DNA of 5,088 nucleotides from an uncultured Akkermansia sp. (lineage in GTDB: Bacteria; Verrucomicrobiota; Verrucomicrobiia; Verrucomicrobiales; Akkermansiaceae). The position numbers and the translations under genes are program-made. The notes beneath the pieces are model-generated. The model searched no databases, was not told where the DNA came from, and saw only the letters and a list, made by a program, of their open reading frames with translations. Below are positions 1-5,088 of this stretch, one piece after another. Each line of letters begins with the position of its first letter. The stretch's first letter is position 1. Location of the stretch: the NCBI GenBank assembly GCA_900766865.1, contig CAAFXA010000352.1:1-5088 (forward strand). Direction: 5' to 3'.

Positions 1-129
1 CACACCGCCATGCTCGATACACTCGGATACCGCCGTCTGACTCACTACGCCATTCGGGCACATGCCATCAGCGGTATTGCCGCCGGCATCATTGCTCACT
101 GGCTGTATGTCCTCTACTCCATGATATGA
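1..129 (+). CDS. C-terminal end of an unidentified, probably membrane-associated protein (5' partial)
   Basis: The frame is open from the first base and ends at TGA 127-129, giving 42 residues. It begins HTAMLDTLGYRRLT and ends in a hydrophobic stretch (about residues 25-42, GIAAGIIAHWLYVLYSMI) that could be a final membrane helix. Codons are mostly C- or G-ending, as in the downstream transporter, which supports a real gene. The protein cannot be named from this tail. A terminal helix next to a transporter gene would fit a permease or another inner-membrane protein, but that is inference only. The gap to the next start is 119 bases and contains its own promoter-like sequence and no obvious terminator, so cotranscription with the transporter cannot be excluded. 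Confidence 0.6.
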   Translation, partial: HTAMLDTLGYRRLTHYAIRAHAISGIAAGIIAHWLYVLYSMI

Positions 130-195
130 TGGGCGCGCTTGTCGGATTTTTCGGCACAAAACGCTCCTAAATTCAAAATATACGCCACTTGAGGC

Positions 196-224
196 TTTAC
201 AATAACATTCAGCAGGAGTATAGT
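196..224 (+). promoter_or_regulatory. Sigma-70-type promoter for the SulP transporter gene
   Basis: TTTACA at 196-201 and TATAGT at 219-224 are separated by exactly 17 bases, close to the consensus -35 and -10 hexamers at ideal spacing. Transcription would start near 230-232, giving a short leader of about 18 bases before the ATG at 249. The GAGG at 232-235 could serve as the ribosome binding site, although its 13-base spacing is long. With a start at 231-232 it would lie at the extreme 5' end of the transcript, so the exact start point or the binding site is uncertain. No operator-like dyad was seen around it. Confidence 0.5.
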
Positions 225-248
225 CGAGCCTGAGGTCAATATACAGAT

Positions 249-1958
249 ATGCACGCTCCCAGTCTCTTCAAATCGCTCAAGACGTACGACAGGAAAACGT
301 TTTTTGCCGACCTGACCGCCGGCCTTACCGTAGGTGTAGTAGCCCTGCCCCTGGCCATGGCCTTTGCAATCGCCTGCGGCATTAAGGACATCACCCCCTC
401 CACCGGTCTTATCACAGCCGTGGTGGCTGGTTTCATGATATCCCTGCTGGGTGGCAGCAAGCACCAGATTGGCGGCCCCACAGGCGCCTTCGTTGTGCTC
501 ATTGCCGGTGTGGCTGGCAGTTTCGGCATGAGCGGGCTTATCCTCTGCACCCTGCTGGCAGGTATCTTCCTTATCCTCTTCGGTGTATTCCGCATGGGGG
601 CACTCATCAAATTCATCCCCTACCCGGTCACCACAGGTTTCACCTCGGGTATCGCCGTCACCATCTTCTGCACCCAGATTAAAGACCTGCTGGGATTGGA
701 CATCCCCAAGGCTGTACCGGCGGAGTTCCTGGCCAAGTGGGAGTGCTACTTCCAGTACTTTCACACCACCAACTTCTGGGCGCTGGGTATCTCCCTGCTC
801 ACAGTAGCCGTTATCCTCATCACCAAGCGTCTGGCTCCCCGTGCCCCCTTCATGCTGGTCGGCATGCTGGTCAGCACCATCGTGTGCGCCTGCTTCAACC
901 TGCCGGTGGAAACCATCGGCTCCCGCTTCGGTGAGTTGCCTCAGGGGCTACCCATGCCCACCTTCCCGGAATTTGACTGGATGCAGCTGCCGCAGCTCAT
1001 CAAGCCCGCCTTCATCATAGCTCTTCTGGCTGCCATCGAGTCCCTGCTCAGCGCCAGTGTGGCAGATGGTATGACAGGTTCTCGCCACCACCCGAACACC
1101 GAGCTCATCGGCCAGGGTGTGGGTAACATCGCCAGTGCTCTCTTCGGTGGCATTCCTGCTACCGGTGCTATTGCCCGCACCGCCACCAACATACGCGCCG
1201 GTGCCAAAACCCCCGTCTCCGGCCTCATCCACGCCGTCACCCTACTGCTCATCCTCATGCTGGCTGGACAGTACGCCGCCGTAGTACCCCTGCCTGCTCT
1301 GGCCGGCATTCTGGTGCTGGTGTGCTGGAACATGGCAGAAGTAAGCACCTTTGCCCACTTGCTCAGAGGGCCTCGTCAGGATGCTGCCGTACTTATCATT
1401 ACCTTCATCCTCACTGTCCTTATTGACCTCGTAGTCGCCGTGGAAGTCGGCGTTGTTCTCGCAGCCCTGCTCTTCATCGGGCGCATGGCAAAAATCAGCA
1501 ACGTGGAATCCATATCCCGCGAAATCGAGGGCGAGGATCCCGAGGAACAACCCTCCCGCTCCCGCTACCTGCGCCATATACCGGACAATGTAGAAGTATT
1601 CGACGTGCAGGGGCCCTTCTTCTTCGGCGCTGTGGAGAAGTTTAAGGACAGCGTATTCCGCACGATGGAGGACAACATCGAATACGTCCTCCTCCGTATG
1701 CGCCTGGTACCTGCGCTGGATGCTTCCGGCCTGCATGTGCTGGAAGACTTCTTGGCCTATTGCCACCGCCACAACGTCACCCTGTTGCTCTGCGGTGTAC
1801 AGAAACAGCCCTTCAAAGTCATCCGCAAGGATTCTCCCTTCATGAGCGAACTCCATGCAGAAAACATCTGCGAGAACATCGACGCCGCTCTCCTCCGTAT
1901 CGCCGAACTGGAAAAGCAGAAGAAGGCCATGCCCGCACCCGCCAGCGCAGCAGAATAA
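249..1958 (+). CDS. SulP (SLC26-type) inorganic anion transporter with C-terminal STAS domain
   Basis: This 569-residue protein is a complete SulP-family inner-membrane transporter, at the usual length for bacterial members (about 550-600). The N-terminal transport domain (about residues 12-425) is a series of hydrophobic helices. Family hallmarks are visible. There is a TM3-region motif QIGGPTGAFVV (Q73-V83), an AIESLLSASVAD helix with an acidic residue (E264) at a site that binds ions in characterised relatives, and GGIPATGAIARTATN (G300 onward), typical of the TM10 region. After a charged linker (about 425-440), a STAS domain runs from about N447 to 560. Its LRMRLVPALDASG strand-loop includes D491-A-S493-G494, the phosphorylatable or nucleotide-facing loop of anti-sigma-antagonist-like domains. 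Family members move sulfate, bicarbonate, chloride or dicarboxylates, and the sequence does not decide which. The start is fixed well: an in-frame TGA lies at 231-233 and ATG 249 is the first start after it. It appears monocistronic, with its own promoter upstream and terminator downstream. Confidence 0.96.
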   Translation: MHAPSLFKSLKTYDRKTFFADLTAGLTVGVVALPLAMAFAIACGIKDITPSTGLITAVVAGFMISLLGGSKHQIGGPTGAFVVLIAGVAGSFGMSGLILCTLLAGIFLILFGVFRMGALIKFIPYPVTTGFTSGIAVTIFCTQIKDLLGLDIPKAVPAEFLAKWECYFQYFHTTNFWALGISLLTVAVILITKRLAPRAPFMLVGMLVSTIVCACFNLPVETIGSRFGELPQGLPMPTFPEFDWMQLPQLIKPAFIIALLAAIESLLSASVADGMTGSRHHPNTELIGQGVGNIASALFGGIPATGAIARTATNIRAGAKTPVSGLIHAVTLLLILMLAGQYAAVVPLPALAGILVLVCWNMAEVSTFAHLLRGPRQDAAVLIITFILTVLIDLVVAVEVGVVLAALLFIGRMAKISNVESISREIEGEDPEEQPSRSRYLRHIPDNVEVFDVQGPFFFGAVEKFKDSVFRTMEDNIEYVLLRMRLVPALDASGLHVLEDFLAYCHRHNVTLLLCGVQKQPFKVIRKDSPFMSELHAENICENIDAALLRIAELEKQKKAMPAPASAAE

Positions 1959-1992
1959 GACTTCTTTCTACTTTCCCATCATAAAAACTTTC

Positions 1993-2027
1993 AAAAATCC
2001 CCGTCGCTCCGGCAACGGGGATTTTTT
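1993..2027 (+). terminator. Rho-independent terminator of the SulP gene
   Basis: A perfect 12-bp stem is formed by AAAAATCCCCGT (1993-2004) and ACGGGGATTTTT (2015-2026), with a 10-base loop, running into a T tract that ends at 2027. It begins 34 bases after the SulP stop codon. The A-rich left arm mirrors the T tract, so it could also stop transcription arriving from the right, although no convincing convergent gene is present. Confidence 0.92.
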
Positions 2028-2289
2028 CTGCCCAGGTTCCTCAACTTACCTTGGAAATGCCGCACGAGCCGCCACCACTCGTCCATGCAGTCTCCTCTGC
2101 CCCAACAAGCAGCTCCTTCAATAATATATCAGCTATTGTCGTTTTCATGATATGTGTGCCCGCGTTCAACATGCTGCACTATCCATATGTGTTTATGCCC
2201 AATGTTTATAACAGTCATACAACAAGCGTGGCATAATTAATCCGCAAAAATGCATTAGCTCTTCAAATTGGAATTGACGAGCGAGCTTT

Positions 2290-2356
2290 TTCGGAGTGCA
2301 GGACTTCAGTCCTGCTATTTTTGCAACCAGAAGGGCCTAAAGTCCCTCGCTCCGAA
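2290..2356. repeat. REP/BIME-like inverted repeat of two hairpin units
   Basis: Two related hairpin units face each other. The left unit is TTCGGAG (2290-2296) followed by the hairpin GCAGGAC-TTCA-GTCCTGC (2298-2315, perfect 7-bp stem). The right unit, read on the minus strand, is TTCGGAG (2356-2350) followed by AGGGAC-TTTA-GGCCCT (2347-2332, one mismatch). The outer TTCGGAG arms are exact inverted repeats, so the whole 67-base block can fold into a long cruciform or hairpin. Two inverted REP units, each with a GGAG tetranucleotide beside a hairpin, is the arrangement of bacterial interspersed mosaic elements mobilised by REP-associated tyrosine transposases (RAYT, Y1 family). No transposase gene is in the window, and family membership is inferred from structure only. 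Confidence 0.65.
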
Positions 2357-2358
2357 GG

Positions 2359-2559
2359 TTACCTGTCGACCCGCCCAATTTCTAATTTGTCGCGCTCTGA
2401 GGGCCTATTTATGCCAACGCGTTGTAGTTTATCTTTTTTATAAGAAAAACAGTTTAGACTGGCATACAGCATTTCGAATGCTGTATCAAGCGAAAAAGTA
2501 GGAATTTGCTGAAAATGATGCACTTTTATCAATTTTTCCCAAGGCGCAATATCAAACAT
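2359..2559 (-). CDS. Doubtful 66-residue hypothetical protein
   Basis: A minus-strand frame runs from ATG (2559-2557) to TAA (2361-2359). It is preceded by a good Shine-Dalgarno-like AGGAAG (2569-2564) four bases before the ATG, with a second purine run, AGAGGAGA, just upstream, better than any other start in this window. Against it: the product (MFDIAPWEKLIKVHHFQQIP...) matches no family I recognise, the frame reads straight through the palindrome at 2464-2486, and it stops only 3 bases from the REP-like element. It may be a small gene, a remnant inside a mobile repeat, or chance. I consider chance or remnant more likely. Confidence 0.15.
   Translation of the reverse strand: MFDIAPWEKLIKVHHFQQIPTFSLDTAFEMLYASLNCFSYKKDKLQRVGINRPSERDKLEIGRVDR
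2464..2486. repeat. Perfect palindrome, copy 1 of a repeated hairpin
   Basis: ATACAGCATT (2464-2473), a TCG loop, and AATGCTGTAT (2477-2486) form a perfect 10-bp stem. The core TACAGCATTTCGAATGCTG recurs in inverted orientation at 2613-2631 with one substitution. No T tract follows, so it is not a typical intrinsic terminator. It is better explained as a dispersed palindromic repeat or the terminal repeat of a small element. Confidence 0.6.
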
Positions 2560-2612
2560 TTGACTTCCTATTCTCCTCTAACACATTGAATCTGGAGAAT
2601 TATCCACAGCAT

Positions 2613-2631
2613 CAGCATTCGAAATACTGTA
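2613..2631. repeat. Copy 2 of the repeated hairpin, inverted
   Basis: Read on the minus strand this is TACAGTATTTCGAATGCTG, identical to copy 1 (2465-2483) except T for C at the sixth base, so 18 of 19 match. The stem CAGTATT-TCG-AATGCTG is kept in a minus-strand transcript because the change makes a U-G wobble. The sequences flanking the two copies are not similar. The recurrence of this specific 19-mer 126 bases away in the opposite orientation makes chance unlikely. Confidence 0.55.
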
Positions 2632-2662
2632 CTATCCCCCTATTACAAATCTGGGCTGCGCT

Positions 2663-2697
2663 TTTACATTCTCCCAGCGGAAGAATGATATTAATAT
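2663..2697 (+). promoter_or_regulatory. Possible promoter of the UbiA-HAD-membrane protein operon
   Basis: TTTACA (2663-2668), the same -35-like hexamer seen before the SulP gene, is followed by the AT-rich run TGATATTAATAT (2686-2697), which could supply a -10 element at 18-23 bases spacing. No single hexamer is both well matched and well spaced. Transcription would start about 60 bases before the ATG at 2762. The placement rests mainly on its position in front of a three-gene operon that needs a promoter in this spacer. Confidence 0.22.
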
Positions 2698-2761
2698 AAA
2701 CGCATATCCCAGAACATGAACAATGACTTTTACGCCAGCACCACGCTAGACATCAGACATA

Positions 2762-3607
2762 ATGTTAAAGAGCTATTTCAAACTTCTCCGAATTAAACAC
2801 TACATTAAAAACGTACTGGTAACGGCCCCGCTTGTTTTCAGCCAGCAATTGTTTAATTCCACTGAATTAATATGCCGCATCATACTGGCATTCGTGTGTT
2901 TTTCTCTTATTTCTTCCTCTGTATACATCATTAATGATATAATGGATCGTCACCAGGACGCAAAACATCCAGTCAAATGTCAACGTCCTATTGCGAATGG
3001 CACGATCAGCGTAATCTCGGCCTCAGTCATTGCCATTATTCTCTTCATTATAGCAATTATCAGCTCCCTATATTTATCGATATCGGCCTTAACCATTCTA
3101 GTCATATATTATGCTCTGAATCTGGCCTACTGCATCAAACTTAAACATATTCCTGTAATAGAAGTCGCAATACTCGCTTCTGGATTTGTATTCAGAATAC
3201 TTTATGGTGGTTACGCTACAGGAGTAGAGGTCTCATCGTGGTTATATCTGACCGTATTAAGCGGCTCCTTTTATCTAGGCCTAGGTAAACGGCGAAACGA
3301 ACTGGAACGTTTTTCAGGCGACAAAACACGCAAGGTCTTAAGCAGTTATAACAGTAGATTTCTGGATAGAAATATGTATATGTTTATGGCGGCGACTATC
3401 TGTTTCTATTCTCTTTGGGCAATGGGACAAGGAAAATGGGCTACGTATTCCATACCTATTGTAATGATTGCCAGCATGCGATACAGCCTTCTTGTCGAAG
3501 GCTCATCCGATGGAGATCCGGTCGACGTAATCCTGAAAGATAAAATGCTTTTGTCTCTAGTCGCTATATATTCAGTTTATATATTATTAGCAATATATGT
3601 TTTATGA
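2762..3607 (+). CDS. Polyprenyl-phosphate 5-phosphoribosyltransferase (UbiA superfamily, Rv3806c-like)
   Basis: The expected reaction is transfer of 5-phosphoribose from PRPP to a polyprenyl phosphate (decaprenyl phosphate in mycobacteria) in the inner membrane, making a lipid-linked pentose precursor. The 281-residue protein has about eight or nine hydrophobic segments, slightly shorter than the roughly 300 residues of mycobacterial Rv3806c as I recall it. The UbiA metal-diphosphate motif is intact as N58-D59-xx-D62-xxx-D66, followed by KHP (68-70) and RPIANG (75-80). Further features match the phosphoribosyltransferase branch rather than quinone or heme prenyltransferases: LAYCIKLKH (121-129) with E134, LGKRRNEL (174-181), the SSYNSRFL region (194-201), and GDPVDVILKDK (251-261). 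An in-frame TAG 15 bases before the ATG rules out a longer form. No clear Shine-Dalgarno precedes it. The stop overlaps the next start (ATGA, 3604-3607). The gene is AT-rich compared with SulP, which suggests acquisition from elsewhere. The lipid chain and final pentose are not determined by sequence. Confidence 0.88.
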   Translation: MLKSYFKLLRIKHYIKNVLVTAPLVFSQQLFNSTELICRIILAFVCFSLISSSVYIINDIMDRHQDAKHPVKCQRPIANGTISVISASVIAIILFIIAIISSLYLSISALTILVIYYALNLAYCIKLKHIPVIEVAILASGFVFRILYGGYATGVEVSSWLYLTVLSGSFYLGLGKRRNELERFSGDKTRKVLSSYNSRFLDRNMYMFMAATICFYSLWAMGQGKWATYSIPIVMIASMRYSLLVEGSSDGDPVDVILKDKMLLSLVAIYSVYILLAIYVL

Positions 3608-4164
3608 ATGTATACGACTTTGATGGCACCATTTACAGAGGTGATAGCTCTGTTGATTTTTATGTTTATTGCTTGGTTCGTTTTCCGTGGCTTGGGCTCT
3701 TACTCCCATACCAGCTACTAATGATAGTAGCCTACCACATAGGGTTATGCAGTAAGGAAAAAGAAAAATCTGCCTTTTTCTCATTCCTGAGATGGATTCC
3801 GGATTATTCCAGAGCAGTAGAAAACTTCTGGAAAAAAAATATTAACTCTATAGCCCCTTGGTACTTGGAACAACAAAAAGATGATGACGTTATCATTTCA
3901 GCCTCGCCCTATTTTTTGTTAAAACCAGTGTGTAAAAAAATCGGAATACATTATCTCATAGCATCCATCGTTAATCCAAAAAATGGAAGCTTCGAAAGCA
4001 AAAATTGTTATGGGCAAGAAAAAGTTCTTCGTTTCTATACATGTTTCCCACACGCGAGCATAAATGAATTTTATTCTGATTCAAAATCAGACAAGGCTCT
4101 GGCTGTCATAGCGAAGAAGGCATATTTTGTTAAAAAGGGATTATATATTACAAAATGGATATGA
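3604..4164 (+). CDS. HAD-IB family phosphatase, probably acting on polyprenyl-phospho-phosphoribose
   Basis: This 186-residue protein has all four HAD motifs: motif I D5-F-D7-G-T9 at the extreme N-terminus, motif II around S99 (IISASP), motif III lysine K140 (CYGQEK) and motif IV SDSKSD (158-163, with D159 and D163). Residues 18-48 form a hydrophobic helical cap region, a pattern I associate with SerB-like HAD proteins in polysaccharide loci. It may hold the enzyme at the membrane. It starts inside the stop of the phosphoribosyltransferase gene (ATGA), so the two are translationally coupled. The inferred role is removal of the 5-phosphate from the lipid-linked phosphoribose, a step assigned in mycobacteria to the PAP2-type protein Rv3807c. 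No clear Shine-Dalgarno is present, consistent with coupling. Family assignment is firm. The substrate is inferred from the neighbour, and other phosphomonoesters are possible. Confidence 0.85.
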   Translation: MNVYDFDGTIYRGDSSVDFYVYCLVRFPWLGLLLPYQLLMIVAYHIGLCSKEKEKSAFFSFLRWIPDYSRAVENFWKKNINSIAPWYLEQQKDDDVIISASPYFLLKPVCKKIGIHYLIASIVNPKNGSFESKNCYGQEKVLRFYTCFPHASINEFYSDSKSDKALAVIAKKAYFVKKGLYITKWI

Positions 4165-5088
4165 ACACAGAAAACAGCATTTCTCAATGGAAGAACAAAT
4201 TCTTTCTGGCCATGAACGTCATCATGATAGGGTACTTAATCGTAAGATTGCGCTTTAGGCTGAGTGATGAATTGTGGAGTTTAAAACATACCGACAGTTG
4301 GGGTGTAACAGAGTTTCTAATAAATTATCAGGGTGGGTACGTGCGTAGAGGTATGCTGGGTAATGCACTTTATTACATCCATAATGCCATACCATCAGTC
4401 GATCCCAGATGGTACATTGCCGGAATTTGTTGTTTTTCCTTTTTAGCAGTTACATGGTACATTTGCCGAAAATTTCAAGAACATAATCTATGTTGGTGGA
4501 TTTTGCCACTCAATATCTGTATGCTTGGAGCTTCCGATTTCATTCGCAAAGATTACTTGTGTGCGCTTCTCGTTATCATCATATTGCAAACATATAACAA
4601 AACAAGATCTCCTTGGCCACGCTGCCTTTTGGTTTCTCTGCTGATGTTCTTCTCATTAAATATACATGAATGTATATTTTTCATGTGCGCACCCTTCCTC
4701 TTGCTTCTTTACTACAATGAGAACGATATGCCAAGCCCCTGCAGATGGTTGGGTATTATATCGATTATCATGTCCATGGCTATTGTCTGCATACATAAAG
4801 GAAATAATGAAATTGCCCATTCCATATGGAACTCCTGGAAAACAGTCTACCAAGAATACAACAACACACCCCCAGGAACATCAATAGATGCCATTGGCTG
4901 GGAAACTATTGACACTGTAAAGATGCACCTCAAAGGCACATACTTCACAAAATCACATATATTCATGGGCTGGTACAGTAAACCCCTTATATGGTGTGCA
5001 ATTTTATTTATTCTACCTAATATTTTATATATTAAAAGGCCTCAAAAAGAAAATAAAGCTTCAAAAAACGTTACATTTTTATTACAAA
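4161..5088 (+). CDS. Polytopic membrane protein of unknown function, surface-glycan context (3' partial)
   Basis: The frame is open to the window end, giving 309 residues. I chose ATG 4161 because it makes an ATGA overlap with the HAD stop, the same junction as the preceding gene pair. ATG 4155, two codons upstream in the same frame, is the alternative. About six or seven hydrophobic segments are visible (roughly 13-31, 84-102, 110-124, 131-146, 153-184, 197-211, 274-292). After the first helix comes a polar loop with E51 and YQGGYVRRGMLG (56-67). Later come SDFIRKDY (125-132) and NIHE (167-170) at a helix start. I recall similar G-FVRRGLLG, RKD and HE signatures in uncharacterised membrane proteins of O-antigen and capsule loci, but cannot name a family. 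A long, probably extracytoplasmic loop (about 212-273) precedes the last visible helix. Layout and context would fit a GT-C-like glycosyltransferase using the lipid-pentose made by the first two genes, or a polymerase or modifying factor. This is speculative. Confidence 0.8.
   Translation, partial: MNTENSISQWKNKFFLAMNVIMIGYLIVRLRFRLSDELWSLKHTDSWGVTEFLINYQGGYVRRGMLGNALYYIHNAIPSVDPRWYIAGICCFSFLAVTWYICRKFQEHNLCWWILPLNICMLGASDFIRKDYLCALLVIIILQTYNKTRSPWPRCLLVSLLMFFSLNIHECIFFMCAPFLLLLYYNENDMPSPCRWLGIISIIMSMAIVCIHKGNNEIAHSIWNSWKTVYQEYNNTPPGTSIDAIGWETIDTVKMHLKGTYFTKSHIFMGWYSKPLIWCAILFILPNILYIKRPQKENKASKNVTFLLQ
4658..4679. repeat. AT-rich perfect inverted repeat inside the membrane-protein gene
   Basis: AAATATACAT (4658-4667) and ATGTATATTT (4670-4679) are perfect 10-base inverted arms two bases apart, followed by one more T. 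In RNA this is a 9-bp AU-rich stem with a UGAA loop. It encodes residues around NIHECIFF, so coding constraint and AT-rich composition may explain it by chance. It is listed as visible structure without an assigned role. Confidence 0.3.

Larger units (their letters stand above)
2028..2761. other. Gene-free spacer between two compositional blocks, carrying palindromic repeats
   Basis: About 730 bases lie between the SulP terminator and the next operon. I see no convincing gene: frames on both strands are short, lack recognisable domains, and in several cases run through the repeats described separately. No tRNA cloverleaf or rRNA similarity was recognised. The first part (2041-2289) shows nothing beyond a few short frames. 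From 2290 onward the spacer holds a REP-like double hairpin and two inverted copies of a second palindrome. GC content falls from left to right, so the spacer spans the change from the GC-richer SulP block to the AT-rich operon. Confidence 0.7.

Noticed and set aside
114..764. Minus-strand frame of 216 codons opposite the start of the SulP gene
   Set aside because: It is antisense to a gene with clear family motifs, its product is low-complexity and rich in G, D, E and H, and it matches no family. It is a by-product of the codon pattern of the plus-strand gene.
941..1856. Two long minus-strand frames (941-1348 and 1242-1856) inside SulP
   Set aside because: Both are shadows of the GC-richer coding strand, with no recognisable domain or start signal.
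2464..2486. Perfect hairpin considered as an intrinsic terminator
   Set aside because: It has no following T tract on either strand and a related copy lies nearby in inverted orientation, so a repeat explains it better.
2051..2501. Short plus-strand frames in the spacer (2051-2236 and 2268-2501)
   Set aside because: They have no Shine-Dalgarno or domain, and the second reads through both the REP-like element and the first palindrome. They are best explained as chance frames.
2290..2631. Repeats in the spacer considered as a CRISPR array
   Set aside because: The repeats are inverted, not direct and regularly spaced, and no cas-like gene is visible.
2723..2749. Eight-codon upstream frame (ATG 2723 to TAG 2747-2749) considered as an extension of the phosphoribosyltransferase or a leader peptide
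   Set aside because: It is in frame but stopped by TAG before ATG 2762, and shows no attenuator-like structure or repeated regulatory codons.
4656..4887. Frames on both strands (4656-4853 minus and 4666-4887 plus) inside the partial membrane-protein gene
   Set aside because: They overlap a continuous coding frame with membrane helices and motifs, and have no features of their own.

Overview
The window shows two compositionally different blocks of what looks like a Gram-negative bacterial chromosome, separated by a gene-free stretch of about 0.8 kb. The left block (1 to about 2030) is moderately GC-rich, with mostly C- or G-ending codons. The right block (2762 to the end) is clearly AT-rich, with frequent ATA, TTA and AAA codons. 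A 65-bp REP-like inverted repeat and SulP protein features make me think of a gut-type Verrucomicrobiota (Akkermansia-like) genome. That is a weak guess, because no rRNA or other taxonomic marker is present.

Left block: positions 1-129 hold the last 42 codons of an unidentified protein ending in a hydrophobic segment. A good sigma-70-type promoter follows, then a complete 569-residue SulP-family anion transporter with a C-terminal STAS domain (249-1958). It is closed by a strong intrinsic terminator (1993-2027). The transporter therefore looks like a single-gene transcription unit.

Middle: 2028-2761 has no convincing gene. It holds a REP/BIME-like pair of imperfect hairpins with shared outer arms (2290-2356) and two inverted copies of a second palindrome (2464-2486 and 2613-2631). 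The second pair brackets about 126 bp and could be the ends of a small non-autonomous element. A weak 66-codon minus-strand frame with a good Shine-Dalgarno-like sequence lies across part of it.

Right block: three plus-strand genes are packed with overlapping ATGA stop/start junctions, so they are almost certainly one translationally coupled operon. The first encodes a UbiA-superfamily enzyme of the decaprenyl-phosphate 5-phosphoribosyltransferase (Rv3806c) type. The second encodes a HAD-IB phosphatase. The third, cut by the window end, encodes a polytopic membrane protein of unknown function with a conserved-looking YQGGYVRRGMLG loop.

The likely joint role is to transfer phosphoribose from PRPP to a polyprenyl phosphate, dephosphorylate it, and supply a lipid-linked pentofuranose for a cell-surface glycan. 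The third protein may be the pentose-using membrane glycosyltransferase or a related polysaccharide factor. The first step is well supported by motifs, the second is a reasonable inference from context, and the third is speculation. Composition and context suggest this is the left edge of a horizontally acquired surface-polysaccharide locus that continues beyond 5088.
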